A stretch of DNA of 33,487 bases from an uncultured Clostridia bacterium (GCA_947631785.1 CANRMR010000019.1:1-33487), one strand, 5' to 3'; positions 9,173-17,895 are shown, counted from the stretch's first letter. Numbers and translations are program-made. The notes: generated by a model from the sequence alone, not told the origin.

Positions 9173-9195
9173 GATTAAATTTAATCTCACTTTTT
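9164..9195. terminator. Bidirectional terminator, perfect 32-bp palindrome
   Basis: AAAAAGTGAGATTAAA (9164-9179) is followed directly by its exact complement (9180-9195). It serves the convergent genes on both sides and includes the stop codon of the GGDDF gene and part of that of the ferritin-like gene. Confidence 0.92.
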
Positions 9196-9628
9196 ATAGA
9201 TATTTCTTTAAAGTTTCAACACTATCTTCCTGCATAACAACAAAATCATTTAAAATATTTTTTACATCATAATCAGCTTCCGGATTTTGATTTATCAAAC
9301 GTCTTCCCTCAATAATACCCATATTAGTCCCTTGCATTAATAATTCAGATAATTTTGAAGTAGTATCATCAGTCATTGTTTTCATTTGAATACCATACCA
9401 TGTCATCATCTTATTCATTGCATTTGTTTCATGAGGTTTTTTATCTGTATAGTTAGAATATAAGTCAATTACCCTTTGAGAAATCTTTTTATACTTACCA
9501 TATTCGGTATCTAATATATTTTTAAAATTGTCATCTGTTACTTTTTCAGAAACATAAGATATAGCATCCATACCCATTGTAGCACCTTTATTGACCTCAT
9601 CTAAAATATTCAAATTTTGATTATCCAT
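9194..9628 (-). CDS. Ferritin-like four-helix-bundle protein, function unknown
   Basis: A 144-residue, mostly helical protein with no signal peptide. Pieces such as EVNKGATMGMDAISYV, DTEYGKYKKISQRVIDLY and TSKLSELLMQGTNMGIIEG resemble small clostridial ferritin-like (DUF2383-like) proteins known to me only as hypothetical. The Glu/His spacing of a di-iron site is not convincingly visible. The start ATG at 9628 is chosen because GGGAGG (complement of 9638-9643) lies 9 nt upstream; an upstream ATG at 9706 lacks such a site. It is convergent with the GGDDF gene. Confidence 0.75.
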   Translation of the reverse strand: MDNQNLNILDEVNKGATMGMDAISYVSEKVTDDNFKNILDTEYGKYKKISQRVIDLYSNYTDKKPHETNAMNKMMTWYGIQMKTMTDDTTSKLSELLMQGTNMGIIEGRRLINQNPEADYDVKNILNDFVVMQEDSVETLKKYL

Positions 9629-9760
9629 TATATCATTCCTCCCATTTTGGTATTTACTACCATAAAATCTATAAATAGTATTTGTTAAAAACGAAAATAT
9701 ATGCATACCATTTAAATTAATTCATATAAATTATATAAGAATAAAAAAAGGGGATAATAT

Positions 9761-10474
9761 ATGATTATTTTAAGTAAAAAAAGAATGATAATGTTATTAA
9801 ACTTAGTTGTACTTGTAGTTGTTGTATGCAGTGTTAAAAATATAAATATAAACAAACAAACCAAAGAAACTGTAGCACTTCCAATTACAAACAAAACAAT
9901 AGTATTAGATGCAGGGCATGGTGGAGAAGATGGAGGAGCAGTTAGTAATAATGGAACAACAGAAGCAAATACCAATTTAAAAATAGCATTAAAATTACAA
10001 AATTTATTAGAACAAAGCGGATGTAATGTAATATTAACTAGATCAGACGATAATGCAATTTACGATATAGACAGTAAAACATTAAAAGAAAAAAAAGTTT
10101 CAGATATTAAAGAAAGAGTAAAAATAGGAAATAACTCTAGTGCAGATATTTTTGTTTCAATACATTTAAACAAAATACCACAGCAACAATACTATGGATG
10201 GCAAACATTTTTTAAAAATGGAAATGATCAAGGTGAAAAATTAGCAAATAAAATACAAGAAAATTTAAATGAAGCAATTCAAAAGGAAAATAAAAGGGTG
10301 CCCCTTAAAATTGATAATGTATATATTATAAAACATGTAGAAATACCAACATGTATTGTAGAATGTGGATTTTTATCAAATCCAGAAGAAGAAAAACAAC
10401 TTATGCAAGATGAATATCAAAATCGCCTAGCATGGGGAATATATACTGGAATTATAGATTATTTTTATGAATAA
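9761..10474 (+). CDS. cwlD: N-acetylmuramoyl-L-alanine amidase CwlD
   Basis: 237 residues with an N-terminal membrane anchor or signal (about 9-24) and an Amidase_3 domain (45-235). Zinc ligands are visible: His52 in DAGHGG, Glu67 in TTEAN and His134 in SIHLN; Glu200 in VECGFLSN is the catalytic acid. In spore formers CwlD removes the peptide side chain from muramic acid so that muramic-delta-lactam of the spore cortex can be made. Length and motif order match CwlD. An AAAGGGG site 7 nt upstream supports the ATG at 9761. It is good evidence that the organism sporulates. Confidence 0.92.
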   Translation: MIILSKKRMIMLLNLVVLVVVVCSVKNININKQTKETVALPITNKTIVLDAGHGGEDGGAVSNNGTTEANTNLKIALKLQNLLEQSGCNVILTRSDDNAIYDIDSKTLKEKKVSDIKERVKIGNNSSADIFVSIHLNKIPQQQYYGWQTFFKNGNDQGEKLANKIQENLNEAIQKENKRVPLKIDNVYIIKHVEIPTCIVECGFLSNPEEEKQLMQDEYQNRLAWGIYTGIIDYFYE

Positions 10475-10482
10475 TCTATAAT
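10451..10482. terminator. 13-bp inverted repeat at the cwlD/receiver convergent ends
   Basis: ATTATAGATTATT (10451-10463) and its exact complement (10470-10482) flank a 6-nt loop. It overlaps the cwlD stop and the last codon of the receiver gene. T tracts are poor, so termination efficiency is uncertain. Confidence 0.55.
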
Positions 10483-10865
10483 TATAAATCTAAATGTTTA
10501 TATATATTAATAATTTCTGTTATTAAACTTTCAGTTTTAAAAGGTTTTTGAAGGCATGCCCATACATTATTTATATTGTTTGATTTTAATTCATATTGCA
10601 TATTATAGCCTGACACAATAATAAAAATAGGAAAATCAGACTTATTGTTATATTTTTTAATAACATCAAAACCAGACATTAAATGACCGCTTCCTTTTGA
10701 AATATCTGTAATTACAAGGTCAGGTCTATCTTGATTAATGATTTTAATTTCATCTTCTAAGTTTTCAGAAATAAAAACTTCTTTTTCTATTGTAAGTGTA
10801 TCTATGGCATTTTTAATTATTTTTCTTATCATTTCATTATCATCTGAGATTAATATTTTGAACAT
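10482..10865 (-). CDS. Stand-alone receiver-domain response regulator (CheY/Spo0F-like)
   Basis: 127 residues consisting of one receiver domain with all key residues: D8/D9 acidic pair, phosphoacceptor Asp54 (LVITD), Ser85 (IIVSG) and Lys107 (LQKPF). There is no output domain, so it should pass a phosphoryl signal to a partner, like Spo0F or CheY. The partner is not in the window. AAAGGAGG (complement of 10871-10879) strongly supports the start. Upstream it has a TATAAT but a poor -35, and a Spo0A-box-like site sits in the -35 region. Confidence 0.9.
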   Translation of the reverse strand: MFKILISDDNEMIRKIIKNAIDTLTIEKEVFISENLEDEIKIINQDRPDLVITDISKGSGHLMSGFDVIKKYNNKSDFPIFIIVSGYNMQYELKSNNINNVWACLQKPFKTESLITEIINIYKHLDL

Positions 10866-10911
10866 AATAACCTCCTTTTACAATTTAAGCTTAAAAAAAT
10901 CCCTTTTCTAT

Positions 10912-10951
10912 ATTATAAAACATATTTTTTGCAGATTTTGTCGAACTGTGG
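10912..10951 (-). promoter_or_regulatory. Promoter of the receiver gene with Spo0A-box-like site
   Basis: On the minus strand a -10 TATAAT lies at 10912-10917 with no good -35. At 10936-10951 the plus strand reads TTTTGTCGAACTGTGG, which contains the Spo0A core TGTCGAA, 18 bp upstream of the -10. This layout fits a sigma-A promoter activated from the -35 region. The same 16-mer pattern recurs at abrB. Confidence 0.5.
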
Positions 10952-11005
10952 TCAAAATAAAAAAAATCAAATTTATGAATAAAATGTAAAAGAAATGAAA
11001 TAATA

Positions 11006-11034
11006 ACAATAAAAGATAAAAAATCTTTTATTGT
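11006..11034 (+). promoter_or_regulatory. 5'-leader hairpin ahead of the DUF378 gene
   Basis: A perfect 12-bp stem (ACAATAAAAGAT and its complement) with a 5-nt A loop ends 6 nt before the AAGGAG site of the 11053 gene. It could be an mRNA stabiliser or an attenuator remnant. Confidence 0.4.
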
Positions 11035-11052
11035 AAAAAAAGGAGTGAAAAT

Positions 11053-11241
11053 ATGAAAGTTATAGATAAAATTGCACTAGTATTAATCATAATAGGAGCA
11101 ATCAACTGGGGATTAGTAGGAATTTTTAAATTTAACTTAGTAGATACAATTTTTGGAGAATTAACAGTAATTACAAGAATTATATATGCCTTAGTTGGAA
11201 TTTCTGGATTATGGGGAATAAAACTATTATTTGATGATTAA
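11053..11241 (+). CDS. DUF378 small membrane protein (YuzA family)
   Basis: 62 residues with two hydrophobic segments around INWGLVGIFKFNLVD, the hallmark of the DUF378 family of small inner-membrane proteins of unknown function. Length fits the family. AAGGAG sits 7 nt upstream of the ATG. It is monocistronic: a terminator follows immediately. Confidence 0.88.
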   Translation: MKVIDKIALVLIIIGAINWGLVGIFKFNLVDTIFGELTVITRIIYALVGISGLWGIKLLFDD

Positions 11242-11245
11242 AAGT

Positions 11246-11279
11246 AAAGATGCTTAAGAAAAACTTAAGCATCTTTTTT
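11246..11279 (+). terminator. Terminator of the DUF378 gene
   Basis: AAAGATGCTTAAG and its exact complement around a 5-nt A loop, with three further T. Confidence 0.92.
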
Positions 11280-11301
11280 ATGTAAATTCGTCAATAGTAA
11301 T

Positions 11302-11330
11302 TTGTAAAAAATAAAAAAATGGTGTATAAT
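11302..11330 (+). promoter_or_regulatory. Promoter of the ABC-F gene
   Basis: TTGTAA (11302-11307), 17 bp, TATAAT (11325-11330). The ABC-F start codon follows 33 bp later. Confidence 0.75.
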
Positions 11331-11363
11331 AGCATGGTGATTAAATTATAGGAGGAAAATACA

Positions 11364-12944
11364 ATGTTAAATGTAAGTGGAGTTACAGTTAGATTTGGAA
11401 AAAGAGTATTATTTGAAGATGTAAATATTCGTTTTGGAAAAGGAAACTGTTATGGAATAATTGGCGCAAATGGAGCAGGAAAATCTACATTCCTTAAAGT
11501 ATTATCAGGCGAGCTAGAACCAAGCAAAGGAGAAGTTTCTATAGATAAAGGAGAAAGAATATCCGTTTTAAAACAAGATCACTTTGCATTTGAAGAAGAA
11601 AGAGTAATAGATACAGTAATGATGGGAAACCAAGAATTATATAATATAATGAAAGAAAAAGAAGCAATATATGCAAAACCAGACTTTTCAGAAGAAGACG
11701 GAATGAAAGCTGCAAAATTAGAAGAACGCTTTGCGGAACTAGATGGTTGGAATGCAGAATCAGATAGTGCAATGCTACTTAATGATTTAGGAATAGACTC
11801 TAGCCTTCATGAAAAGAAAATGAAAGAAATTGAAGCAAAAGATAAAGTAAAAGTATTACTTGCTCAAAGTTTATTTGGAAATCCAGATGTACTTTTATTA
11901 GATGAGCCTACAAATGACTTAGACCTAAAAAGTATTGAATGGTTACAAGAATTTTTAATAAACTTTGAAAATACAGTAATCGTTGTATCACATGATAGAT
12001 ATTTTCTAAACAAAGTATGTACTCACATTGCAGATGTTGACTTTGGAAAAATAAAAGTATATCCAGGAAACTATGACTTTTGGTATGAATCTAGCCAGCT
12101 TGCACTAAAACAAATGAAAGAAGCAAACAAAAAGAAAGAAGAAAAAATAAAGGAATTGCAAGACTTTATAGCAAGATTTAGTGCAAATGCATCAAAATCA
12201 AAACAAGCAACATCTAGAAAAAAATCTTTAGAAAAGATAGAGTTAGATGAAATCAAGCCATCAAATAGAAAATATCCATATGTAGATTTTAAGCCAGATA
12301 GGGAGCCAGGAAAAGATATATTAACAGTAAAAAATATATCAAAAACATTAAATGGAGAAAAAATACTAGACAATATATCATTTACAGTAAAGGCAAATGA
12401 TAAAATTGCATTTTTAGCTGATAATGAAATTGCAAAAACAGTATTATTCCAAATTATAGCAGGAGAACTTAAGCAAGATGAAGGAGAAATAATATGGGGA
12501 ACAACAATTACAAGCTCATACTTTCCAAAAGATAACAATTATTTATTTGAAACAGATGAAATTTTAGTAGATTGGCTTAGAAAATATTCAAAAGATCCAG
12601 ACGAAACATATGTTAGAGGATTTTTAGGAAGAATGTTATTTTCAGGTGAAGAAGCATTAAAAAAAGTAAGTGTACTATCTGGAGGAGAAAAAGTAAGATG
12701 TGTATTATCTAAAATGATGTTATCTGGAGCAAATTTTTTAATTATAGACGAACCAACAAACCATTTAGATATGGAAAGCATCACATCTGTAAACGAAGGA
12801 ATGACAAAATTTAAAGGGAACATTTTATTTACATCACACGACCATCAACTAATGCAAACAGTAGCAAATAGAATTATAGACATTAAACAAGATAAAGTAA
12901 TAGATAGAGAATGTACATACAATGAGTATTTAGAAATTGAATAA
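11364..12944 (+). CDS. ABC-F family ATPase, YbiT-like
   Basis: 526 residues with two ABC modules and no membrane span. Such proteins act on ribosomes, as translation factors or in antibiotic resistance. Module 1 has Walker A GANGAGKST (34-42) and Walker B LLLDEPTND (about 178-186), but LSGGE is replaced by a stretch around EAKDKVKVLLAQ. The charged linker (about 250-295) precedes module 2. There Walker A is degenerate (FLADNEIAKTV, about 349-359), while LSGGEK (about 438) and IIDEPTNHLD are intact. The linker KKKEEKIKELQDFIARFSANASKSKQATSR is typical of the family. GGAGG lies 9 nt before the ATG. Tex starts 25 bp downstream, suggesting an operon. Confidence 0.9.
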   Translation: MLNVSGVTVRFGKRVLFEDVNIRFGKGNCYGIIGANGAGKSTFLKVLSGELEPSKGEVSIDKGERISVLKQDHFAFEEERVIDTVMMGNQELYNIMKEKEAIYAKPDFSEEDGMKAAKLEERFAELDGWNAESDSAMLLNDLGIDSSLHEKKMKEIEAKDKVKVLLAQSLFGNPDVLLLDEPTNDLDLKSIEWLQEFLINFENTVIVVSHDRYFLNKVCTHIADVDFGKIKVYPGNYDFWYESSQLALKQMKEANKKKEEKIKELQDFIARFSANASKSKQATSRKKSLEKIELDEIKPSNRKYPYVDFKPDREPGKDILTVKNISKTLNGEKILDNISFTVKANDKIAFLADNEIAKTVLFQIIAGELKQDEGEIIWGTTITSSYFPKDNNYLFETDEILVDWLRKYSKDPDETYVRGFLGRMLFSGEEALKKVSVLSGGEKVRCVLSKMMLSGANFLIIDEPTNHLDMESITSVNEGMTKFKGNILFTSHDHQLMQTVANRIIDIKQDKVIDRECTYNEYLEIE

Positions 12945-12969
12945 AGTATAAAAAGGGATGGAAGGATAT

Positions 12970-15123
12970 ATGGATAATTTAGCAAAACAAATTGCAACCG
13001 ATTTAAATATAAAAGAAGAACAAGTAAAAAATACAATTGCCTTAATTGATGAAGGAAATACAATACCATTTATAGCACGTTACAGAAAAGAAGTAACAGG
13101 TGGTCTAAGTGATGAAATATTAAGAGATTTAGGAGAAAAACTAACATATTTAAGAAACTTAGAACAAAGAAAAGAAGAAGTAAAAAAATCTATAGAAAAT
13201 CAAGGAAAAATGACAGAAGAATTAGAAAAACAAATTGATAATGCAAAAATACTTGCAGAAGTAGAAGATATATACAGACCATACAAGCAAAAAAAGAGAA
13301 CAAGAGCAACCATTGCTAAAGAAAAGGGATTAGAACCTTTAGCAGAGGTGATAAAAGAGCAAAGAAAAGATGTTAATATAGAAGAAATTGCAAAAGAGTA
13401 CATAAATGAAGAAAAACAAATAAACACAGTAGAAGAAGCAATTCAAGGAGCACTAGATATAATTGCAGAAGAAATAGCAGATAATGCAAAATATAGAAAA
13501 CAAATAAAAAGAATATGTTATTATGAGGCAAAATTAGTTACTAAAGCTGCAAAAGAAGAAAAAAGCAATTATGAAATGTATTATGAATTTTCAGAAAAAA
13601 TAAACAAAATACCAAGCCATAGAATACTTGCAATAAATAGAGGAGAAAAAGAAGAATTTTTAAAAGTAAAAATAGAAAAACCAGAAGATAAAATTTTAGA
13701 TAATATAAAAAAAGATATGATAAAAAAAGAAAGTCCAGTAAAAAATTATTTAGATTCTACAATTGAAGATAGCTTTAAAAGATTAATAGAACCATCAATA
13801 GATAGAGAAATAAGAGCAGATTTAACGCAAAAAGCAGAAGAACAAGCAATAAAAGTATTTGGAAAAAATGCAAAACAATTATTACTTGGTGCACCAATTA
13901 AAGATTTAGTAGTAATGGGATTTGACCCAGCGTATAGAACAGGTTGCAAAATTGCAGTAATAGATGAAACAGGAAAGCTACTTGCTACAACTACAGTATA
14001 TCCAACAGAGCCACAAAACGATATACAAGGAGCAGAAAAAGAATTACTAAAACTAATAGATAAGTATAATATTAACATGATAGCAATTGGTAATGGAACA
14101 GCATCTAGAGAATCTGAAATGTTTGTAGCAGATTTAATACAAAAATCACAAAGAGATGTACATTATGCAATAGTAAGTGAAGCAGGAGCATCCGTATATT
14201 CTGCATCAAAACTTGCCAGCAAAGAATATCCAGATATAAACGTATCACTTAGAGGTGCAATTTCAATTGCTAGAAGACTTCAAGATCCACTTGCTGAACT
14301 TGTAAAAATAGACCCAAAAGCAATAGGAGTAGGGCAATACCAACATGATGTAAACCAAAAAAGACTAACCGAAAGTCTAGTAGCTGTTGTAGAAGATGCA
14401 GTAAATAAAGTAGGAGTAGATGTAAATACAGCAACGCCATCACTTCTTGGGTATGTTGCAGGAATTAATAAAACAATTGCAGAAAATATTGTAAAATATA
14501 GAGACGAAAATGGAAAACTAAAACAAAGAAAAGATTTACTAAAGGTTCCTAAACTTGGAAATGTAGCATTTAAGCAATGCGCAGGATTTATCCGTATATT
14601 TGATGGAGAAAATCCATTAGAAATTACAGCAGTTCACCCAGAAAGTTACGAAATAGCAGAAGAATTATTAAAAACAATAGGATTTAATAAAAAAGATTTA
14701 CTAAATAAAGAAACATTAAATAAAATAAGAGAAGAGCTAAGCAAATTAAACATTAAAGACACAGCAGTAAAATTAAATGTAGGAGAAATGACATTGCAAG
14801 ATATTATACAAGAGCTATCAAAACCAGGAAGAGACCCAAGAGAAGAAATGCCAAAACCAATACTAAGACAAGATGTATTAAAATTAGAAGATTTAAAAGA
14901 AGGAATGGTTTTAACAGGAACAGTACGAAACGTAATAGACTTTGGAGCATTTGTAGACATAGGAGTAAAACATGATGGCTTAGTACATATTTCAGAGATG
15001 AGTGATTCTTATGTAAAAAGACCATCAGATATAGTCTCTGTTGGTGATATAGTTAAAGTAAAGGTAATAGATATAGACTATGATAGGCAGAAAGTAAAAC
15101 TTAGCATGAAAGATGTAAAGTAA
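12970..15123 (+). CDS. tex: Tex-family RNA-binding transcription accessory protein
   Basis: About 717 residues with the Tex order: N-terminal helical region with IPFIARYRKEVTGGLSD, YqgF-like RNase H fold (VMGFDPAYRTGCKIAV), helix-hairpin-helix region (around LLGYVAGINKTIAENIV and LKVPKLGNVAFKQCAGF) and a C-terminal S1 domain (GMVLTGTVRNVIDFGAFVDIG). Tex binds RNA and affects transcription, though its exact role is unsettled. The ATG at 12970 (MDNLAKQIA) matches family N termini and has GGAAGGA upstream. An in-frame ATG at 12958 has its Shine-Dalgarno directly abutting and is less likely. Confidence 0.95.
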   Translation: MDNLAKQIATDLNIKEEQVKNTIALIDEGNTIPFIARYRKEVTGGLSDEILRDLGEKLTYLRNLEQRKEEVKKSIENQGKMTEELEKQIDNAKILAEVEDIYRPYKQKKRTRATIAKEKGLEPLAEVIKEQRKDVNIEEIAKEYINEEKQINTVEEAIQGALDIIAEEIADNAKYRKQIKRICYYEAKLVTKAAKEEKSNYEMYYEFSEKINKIPSHRILAINRGEKEEFLKVKIEKPEDKILDNIKKDMIKKESPVKNYLDSTIEDSFKRLIEPSIDREIRADLTQKAEEQAIKVFGKNAKQLLLGAPIKDLVVMGFDPAYRTGCKIAVIDETGKLLATTTVYPTEPQNDIQGAEKELLKLIDKYNINMIAIGNGTASRESEMFVADLIQKSQRDVHYAIVSEAGASVYSASKLASKEYPDINVSLRGAISIARRLQDPLAELVKIDPKAIGVGQYQHDVNQKRLTESLVAVVEDAVNKVGVDVNTATPSLLGYVAGINKTIAENIVKYRDENGKLKQRKDLLKVPKLGNVAFKQCAGFIRIFDGENPLEITAVHPESYEIAEELLKTIGFNKKDLLNKETLNKIREELSKLNIKDTAVKLNVGEMTLQDIIQELSKPGRDPREEMPKPILRQDVLKLEDLKEGMVLTGTVRNVIDFGAFVDIGVKHDGLVHISEMSDSYVKRPSDIVSVGDIVKVKVIDIDYDRQKVKLSMKDVK

Positions 15124-15191
15124 AGTATATATATTAGCTTAATACATGAAGAATGAAAAATATGTAATATTTATTATGCCTATTAATTAAG

Positions 15192-15341
15192 TAGAAGAAC
15201 ATATTATTAAATATTTCTTATATTTTCACTCGAGGCTTCCCCACCGACGCTGTAACAACGCTAAACGCGTTTAACAGCCTTCGGCGGTCCCCACAAAGCA
15301 ACTCGCAAAAATAACGAAATATTTAATAGTATGTTCTTCTA
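15192..15341. repeat. 150-bp MITE-like hairpin element A
   Basis: Terminal inverted repeats of 26 bp (15192-15217 and 15316-15341, 25 of 26 matching) enclose an unusually GC-rich core with its own pairing (GCTGT...ACAGC, ACCG...CGGT) and the palindrome AAACGCGTTT. It occupies the gap between the tex 3' end and the convergent DUF975 gene. No ORF is present. It may be a mobile or structured RNA element. Confidence 0.7.
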
Positions 15342-15371
15342 ATATTATAAAATAAATAAATAAATATAAAT

Positions 15372-15403
15372 AAAAAAACAGATTTCAAATCGAAATCTGT
15401 TTT
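15372..15403 (-). terminator. Terminator of the DUF975 gene
   Basis: AAAACAGATTTC (15375-15386) pairs with GAAATCTGTTTT (15392-15403). On the minus strand a run of seven T follows. Confidence 0.88.
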
Positions 15404-16151
15404 ATGCTTCTTTAGATGTATCTTGACTTAACATTCCTGCTTTATCTTCATAAAATACAACATTTGCAACCATCATATAAGGTGTTAACCATAAAACACC
15501 TATTCCAAAAGTTAGGCAAGCTAAAATAGCCCATCCGAAAAAGCTAAGTTGTAACCAAAAATAAGCAGCTCTTTTATTTGTCATTAAACTTTGACTTTTT
15601 TCTACTATTTCTTTGCTAGATAAATCTGGATTATCATATAAAACAAATGATGTTAGTGAATAATATAAACTTTTTATACCAAGCCAAATTATAGCAACAA
15701 AATAAACTATAAGTCCAGCAATACCAATTCCAGAAAAGCTAAGATTTGCAGAATAATTATATCCATATTGCAGAGCATTTACAAAATTACCTGAAACTCC
15801 AACAGAGATTAAAACAATAGATACAATTAAAACAATTATTGGAATTAGTAATTTTAATAAAGTATGACCTATAATTCCCCAAAGTTTTCCAAACATTGAA
15901 AAACCTGTAGTAAAGAAATCTAAATAATCAACTTCTTCATTTCTTTTTATTTTAATAAAGCCAACTAAAAATCCATAAGCAAGTGGTACACTAATAATAT
16001 AATAAGCAATGCTACCAACAAAAGGGATAAGGCTTAAAACCCATGAAATAATATACGTAATTAAACCATAAACTAAAGTTAAAAGTGCAACTTTTCCCCA
16101 TTTACCTGCAAGTGAAACTCTTGCTTCTTGTCTTGTTTGAGACGCAACCAT
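15402..16151 (-). CDS. DUF975 family integral membrane protein
   Basis: 249 residues with about six hydrophobic segments and no signal peptide. The N-terminal amphipathic start (RQEARVSLAGKWGKVALLTLVYGLI), a middle KIKRNEEVDYLDFFTTGF and the late MTNKRAAYFWLQLSFFGWAILACLTFGIGVLWL region match DUF975 proteins of Firmicutes, whose function is unknown. AAAGGAGG upstream of the ATG at 16151 gives a confident start. It lies 47 bp downstream of the HD-GYP gene on the same strand and could be cotranscribed. Confidence 0.88.
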   Translation of the reverse strand: MVASQTRQEARVSLAGKWGKVALLTLVYGLITYIISWVLSLIPFVGSIAYYIISVPLAYGFLVGFIKIKRNEEVDYLDFFTTGFSMFGKLWGIIGHTLLKLLIPIIVLIVSIVLISVGVSGNFVNALQYGYNYSANLSFSGIGIAGLIVYFVAIIWLGIKSLYYSLTSFVLYDNPDLSSKEIVEKSQSLMTNKRAAYFWLQLSFFGWAILACLTFGIGVLWLTPYMMVANVVFYEDKAGMLSQDTSKEA

Positions 16152-16198
16152 AAAAAAACCTCCTTTTATAAATATATATATCTACAAATACAAAAATA

Positions 16199-17248
16199 TT
16201 AATACTTATTTTGTATTTCTAATATATCATTATAATTATTTTCTAAAACCTGAATAAAAATTGTAGCTATAGATGGGTCAAATTGTGTACCCATGTTATT
16301 TTTAAACTCAGATTTTACAACATCAATATCTAGTGAATTTCTGTAACTTCGTTTAGATGTCATAGCATCAAATGCATCTGCAACAGCAGCAATTCTTGCT
16401 AAATAAGGGATATTTTCTCCAGCAAGTTTAGAAGGATATCCTGTTCCATCAAATCTTTCATGATGGTGTTTTACAATAGGTATAATATCTTTAAAAATTG
16501 TTGCATTTGATAAAATATGTGCACCAATAGTTGGGTGGTTTTTAATTTCAGAATATTCATCATCTGTTAGTTTATCTGGTTTTTGCAAAATGGTATCAGG
16601 AACACCAATTTTTCCAATATCATGAAAAAGACCGCCAAGTCTTAATAAATTTAAATCAGATTCAGAAAGCCCCAAAGTTTTACCAATTAGTACAGAATAT
16701 TCAGAAACACGATCAGAATGACCACGAGTATATGTATCTTTGGCGTCTACAGTACGTCTTAGGGTTTCAATACTTTCCATATAAGCATTTTCCAATTTTG
16801 CATAAGTATCTTTTAATTCATTATTAATATTTTTAATAACATTCATTTGTTCAATTGCTTTAATACCAGATTCTATAAGTAATAAAAGTTGGTCAAATTT
16901 ATCACTTTTTTCACAATAACCTTGAATATCTAACCTTTTAATTGTTTCAAGAGGTGGTGCTAAATCCTTATGTCCAGTTAACAATAAAATATATAATTCT
17001 TTATTAAACTTGCGAATTTCCTCTACAACTTGATCTCCATGAATTGGAGTCATGATAAAATCAAGAAGCATCAAATCAAAATGTTCATTTTTAACTTTTT
17101 CAATTGCCTCTAGTGGATTAGTAACACCAGTAAATTCATAACCAGAACGTTTTAAGAAAATAGACAAAGAATCTATAATTCCAATTTCATCATCTACAAC
17201 AATTATTTTATATCCGTTAGAAGTTTGGTTTTGCAATCCTTTTCTCAT
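16199..17248 (-). CDS. Receiver/HD-GYP c-di-GMP phosphodiesterase, RpfG-like
   Basis: 349 residues. Receiver domain at about 12-130 with DD (19-20), phosphoacceptor Asp63, Thr91 and Lys114. A coiled linker (about 133-165) leads to an HD-GYP domain (about 165-345) with GHSDRV (176-181), HD at 209-210 (FHDIGKIG) and the signature HHERFDGTGYP (262-272). All catalytic residues appear intact, so it should hydrolyse c-di-GMP under phosphorelay control. AGGAGGAG upstream supports the start. The GGDDF protein encoded at 8246 is a plausible counterpart. Confidence 0.94.
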   Translation of the reverse strand: MRKGLQNQTSNGYKIIVVDDEIGIIDSLSIFLKRSGYEFTGVTNPLEAIEKVKNEHFDLMLLDFIMTPIHGDQVVEEIRKFNKELYILLLTGHKDLAPPLETIKRLDIQGYCEKSDKFDQLLLLIESGIKAIEQMNVIKNINNELKDTYAKLENAYMESIETLRRTVDAKDTYTRGHSDRVSEYSVLIGKTLGLSESDLNLLRLGGLFHDIGKIGVPDTILQKPDKLTDDEYSEIKNHPTIGAHILSNATIFKDIIPIVKHHHERFDGTGYPSKLAGENIPYLARIAAVADAFDAMTSKRSYRNSLDIDVVKSEFKNNMGTQFDPSIATIFIQVLENNYNDILEIQNKY

Positions 17249-17293
17249 ATGTCATCTCCTCCTTGAACATCATTATAAAGTTCATTTTCCAAT

Positions 17294-17322
17294 ATTATAT
17301 TAGTAAAAACAAAGAAAATCAA
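17294..17322 (-). promoter_or_regulatory. Promoter of the HD-GYP gene
   Basis: On the minus strand, TTGATT (17317-17322), 17 bp, TATAAT (17294-17299). Confidence 0.75.
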
Positions 17323-17360
17323 GGAAAATGTAAAAAAATAAAAAATATATTAACAAAATA

Positions 17361-17389
17361 TTGACATATTAAAAAAAAAAATATAAAAT
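17361..17389 (+). promoter_or_regulatory. Promoter of the DUF5684 gene
   Basis: TTGACA (17361-17366), 17 bp, TAAAAT (17384-17389). The leader holds a small hairpin GGCAA-TAA-TTGCC (17403-17415) before the AAAGGGG site. Confidence 0.7.
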
Positions 17390-17438
17390 AATGGTGAAAA
17401 AAGGCAATAATTGCCAAAAAAGGAAAGGGGATAAAAAC

Positions 17439-17882
17439 ATGTACGATATTCAATCATATTATGATGCGCTTAGCCAAACACAACAAACAAAACAACTAAT
17501 GATGTTACCTACAGGAATGTTATATGCTGTTAGCATAATTTCATTAATTGTTGGAATTATTTCTATAGTAGCAATGTGGAAAATATTCACAAAAGCAGGG
17601 GAAGCTGGTTGGAAAAGTATAATACCAATTTACAATACAGTTATATTATTTAAAATAGCTGGAATTTCACCTTGGTGGGTACTTGGATATTTAGCAGCTG
17701 CAATTCCATTTGTAGGTGTTTTTGTAGCACTAGGTATTACAATTTATGCTATGATTAACCTTGCAAAAGCATTTGGAAAAAGTGGAGCATTTGCAGCAGG
17801 ATTAGTACTTCTTAGCACAATTTTCTATTGTATATTAGGCTTTGGTAGTGCAGAATATCAAGGAAATAAAAAAGAAGCATAA
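17439..17882 (+). CDS. DUF5684-type small membrane protein
   Basis: 147 residues with three to four hydrophobic segments. The motif AGEAGWKSIIPIYN followed by a PWWVLGYL-type segment is typical of small Firmicute membrane proteins annotated DUF5684, sometimes found near signal peptidases. The function is unknown. The ATG at 17439 is chosen because AAAGGGG lies about 8 nt upstream; the same frame is open from a GTG-like codon at 17391 but without a site. It has its own promoter and terminator. Confidence 0.82.
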   Translation: MYDIQSYYDALSQTQQTKQLMMLPTGMLYAVSIISLIVGIISIVAMWKIFTKAGEAGWKSIIPIYNTVILFKIAGISPWWVLGYLAAAIPFVGVFVALGITIYAMINLAKAFGKSGAFAAGLVLLSTIFYCILGFGSAEYQGNKKEA

Positions 17883-17895
17883 AAAATACAAAGTT

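Noticed and set aside
10738-10989. 83-codon plus-strand frame over the receiver gene
   Set aside because: It overlaps a well-supported receiver gene on the other strand and its promoter region.
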